Assembly (NCBI GenBank): GCA_051745265.1
Contig: JBNJDW010000098.1
Location: 1 to 7,014, forward strand
Source: JBNJDW01 sp051745265
GTDB lineage: Bacteria > Pseudomonadota > Alphaproteobacteria > Micavibrionales > CSBR16-224
Length of the DNA stretch: 7,014 bases
Direction of reading: 5' to 3'
The first letter of the stretch is position 1. The number at the start of each line of letters is the position of its first letter. Below are positions 6,059 through 7,014 of this stretch, piece by piece. The position numbers and the translations under genes were made by a program. Below the pieces are notes generated by a model that was not told where the DNA came from, did no database searches, and saw only the letters and a list, made by a program, of their open reading frames with translations.

Positions 6059-7014
6059 ATGAATATTGATCTAAAATTTGGCAATAGCCTTCGTCGAAGA
6101 GGTAAACCGGGCGTTTTTCAGAAAATATTTTTTACTGTATTTATGCTGCCTTTTTTGGGCTTTGGATTGTATTTTACTTTTGTCAATTTACAGCAGGTCG
6201 GCGAATGGTATGCCATGCAGCAATGGTCAGCGGTTCCGGGGGATATCCAGTCCGTTAAACTTAAGGAAGTTAGATCGGACGGGACCAGCACGTACCGCGC
6301 AACAGCACGTTATACCTACATCTATAACGGACGTCAGTATAGCGGGGACCGGGCCAGTTTATATTCTGATAAGAATGATAATATCGGCAGCTTTCAAAAG
6401 GATATAGCTGATGAGCTAAAGCAATATCAAAAGCGTCAGGGGGCTGTGACGGTCTATGTCAATCCTGATCATCCGAAGGAATCGATCCTGATACGTGACT
6501 TCCGGTGGGGTTTTTTTGCTTTCAAATTTTTCTTCGGGCTTCTTTTTATCGCAGCCGGGGCGGGGGTGTCTTATTCATTATGGCGTCAATCCTCCGTAAA
6601 ATCGAAAAACAGTGTTGATGGCGATCCTTTATATGATGATAAGCCGTGGCTGCAGAGTAAAGATTGGCAAACGCCTGAGATACGTTCTGATGCCAAGCTT
6701 GGCATCTATTTTATCTGGGCTTTTTGTATTGTCTGGAACGCCATATCCATGCCGCTGATTTTTGTGCTGTCGGATGAAATCCTTGAAAATGAAAATTATG
6801 CGGCGGCTTTCGGGTTGTTGTTCCCGCTCGTCGGTGTGGGGGTCTTCATCAAGGCTGTTCAGATGACCCTTGAATATCGCCGCTTTGGTAAAACTGTTAT
6901 GGTTCTGGATCCGTTCCCGGGCGCGATCGGCGGTCATGTCGGGGGTACGGTTGATTTAAACCAAAGCTTTGATGCCGGGCAGAAATTTGAAGTAACGCTG
7001 GGCAATTATTACTC
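6059..7014 (+). CDS. DUF3592 domain-containing membrane protein, 3' end missing
   Basis: From ATG 6059 the frame stays open for 318 codons to the right edge. AGGGGG (about 6047-6052) stands six bases before the start, and the gene follows the DUF1491 gene by 23 bases. Membrane segments are visible at about 21-43, 149-174, 214-236 and 246-267. The region between the first two (about 44-148) is probably outside the inner membrane and looks like DUF3592: WSAVPGDIQSV (56-66), ARYTYIYNGRQYSGDR (83-98) and VTVYVNPDHPKESIL (130-144). After the fourth segment a cytoplasmic, probably beta-rich region begins (YRRFGKTVMVLDPFPGAIGG, 273-292). DUF3592 proteins have no settled function. It may be a cell-envelope component of the operon. 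The basic N-terminus (LRRRGK) fits a cytoplasmic start. Confidence 0.8.
   Translation, partial: MNIDLKFGNSLRRRGKPGVFQKIFFTVFMLPFLGFGLYFTFVNLQQVGEWYAMQQWSAVPGDIQSVKLKEVRSDGTSTYRATARYTYIYNGRQYSGDRASLYSDKNDNIGSFQKDIADELKQYQKRQGAVTVYVNPDHPKESILIRDFRWGFFAFKFFFGLLFIAAGAGVSYSLWRQSSVKSKNSVDGDPLYDDKPWLQSKDWQTPEIRSDAKLGIYFIWAFCIVWNAISMPLIFVLSDEILENENYAAAFGLLFPLVGVGVFIKAVQMTLEYRRFGKTVMVLDPFPGAIGGHVGGTVDLNQSFDAGQKFEVTLGNYY

Noticed and set aside
6078..6407. 109-codon plus-strand frame inside the DUF3592 gene
   Set aside because: It is in another frame of a longer open gene that has a clear ribosome-binding site, membrane segments and DUF3592 motifs. Its own product has no recognisable features.

Overview
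The window looks like an alphaproteobacterial chromosome of moderate GC content. The evidence is a divergent amidase/rne gene pair, an RNase E with an acidic insertion in its S1 domain and a C-terminal GWW motif, a DivJ/PleC-type histidine kinase core, and a DUF1491 protein, a family I know from Alphaproteobacteria. I cannot name the genus. I see no phage, IS, CRISPR, tRNA or rRNA signal.

Layout. Positions 1-208 (minus strand) hold the start of an exported AMIN-domain protein, most likely N-acetylmuramoyl-L-alanine amidase; it runs off the left edge. Positions 209-602 are a 394-base divergent intergenic region. It appears to hold back-to-back overlapping promoters around a palindrome, then a long rne leader containing an intrinsic-terminator-like hairpin (candidate attenuator or small RNA). 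Positions 603-3017 encode RNase E, followed by a hairpin terminator (3042-3081) and an AT-rich spacer. From 3188 to the right edge four same-strand genes are packed 47, 8 and 23 bases apart, so they are probably one operon: a CZB-like plus degenerate GGDEF protein, a soluble PAS-PAS histidine kinase, a DUF1491 protein, and a DUF3592 membrane protein cut by the window end.

How the genes may work together. RNase E is the core of the RNA degradosome and its 3' terminus carries the motif that in Caulobacter recruits PNPase. The downstream operon reads as a signalling unit. Its first protein has lost the diguanylate cyclase active-site residues (GKGEF in place of GGDEF, and Ala for the first metal-binding Asp) but keeps an RxxD motif exactly where the c-di-GMP inhibitory site sits, so it is a candidate c-di-GMP receptor. 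Its N-terminus resembles the zinc-sensing CZB domain of E. coli DgcZ, with a changed ligand set. The kinase encoded next has no response regulator beside it. The functional link between receptor, kinase, DUF1491 and DUF3592 proteins is inferred from gene order only.
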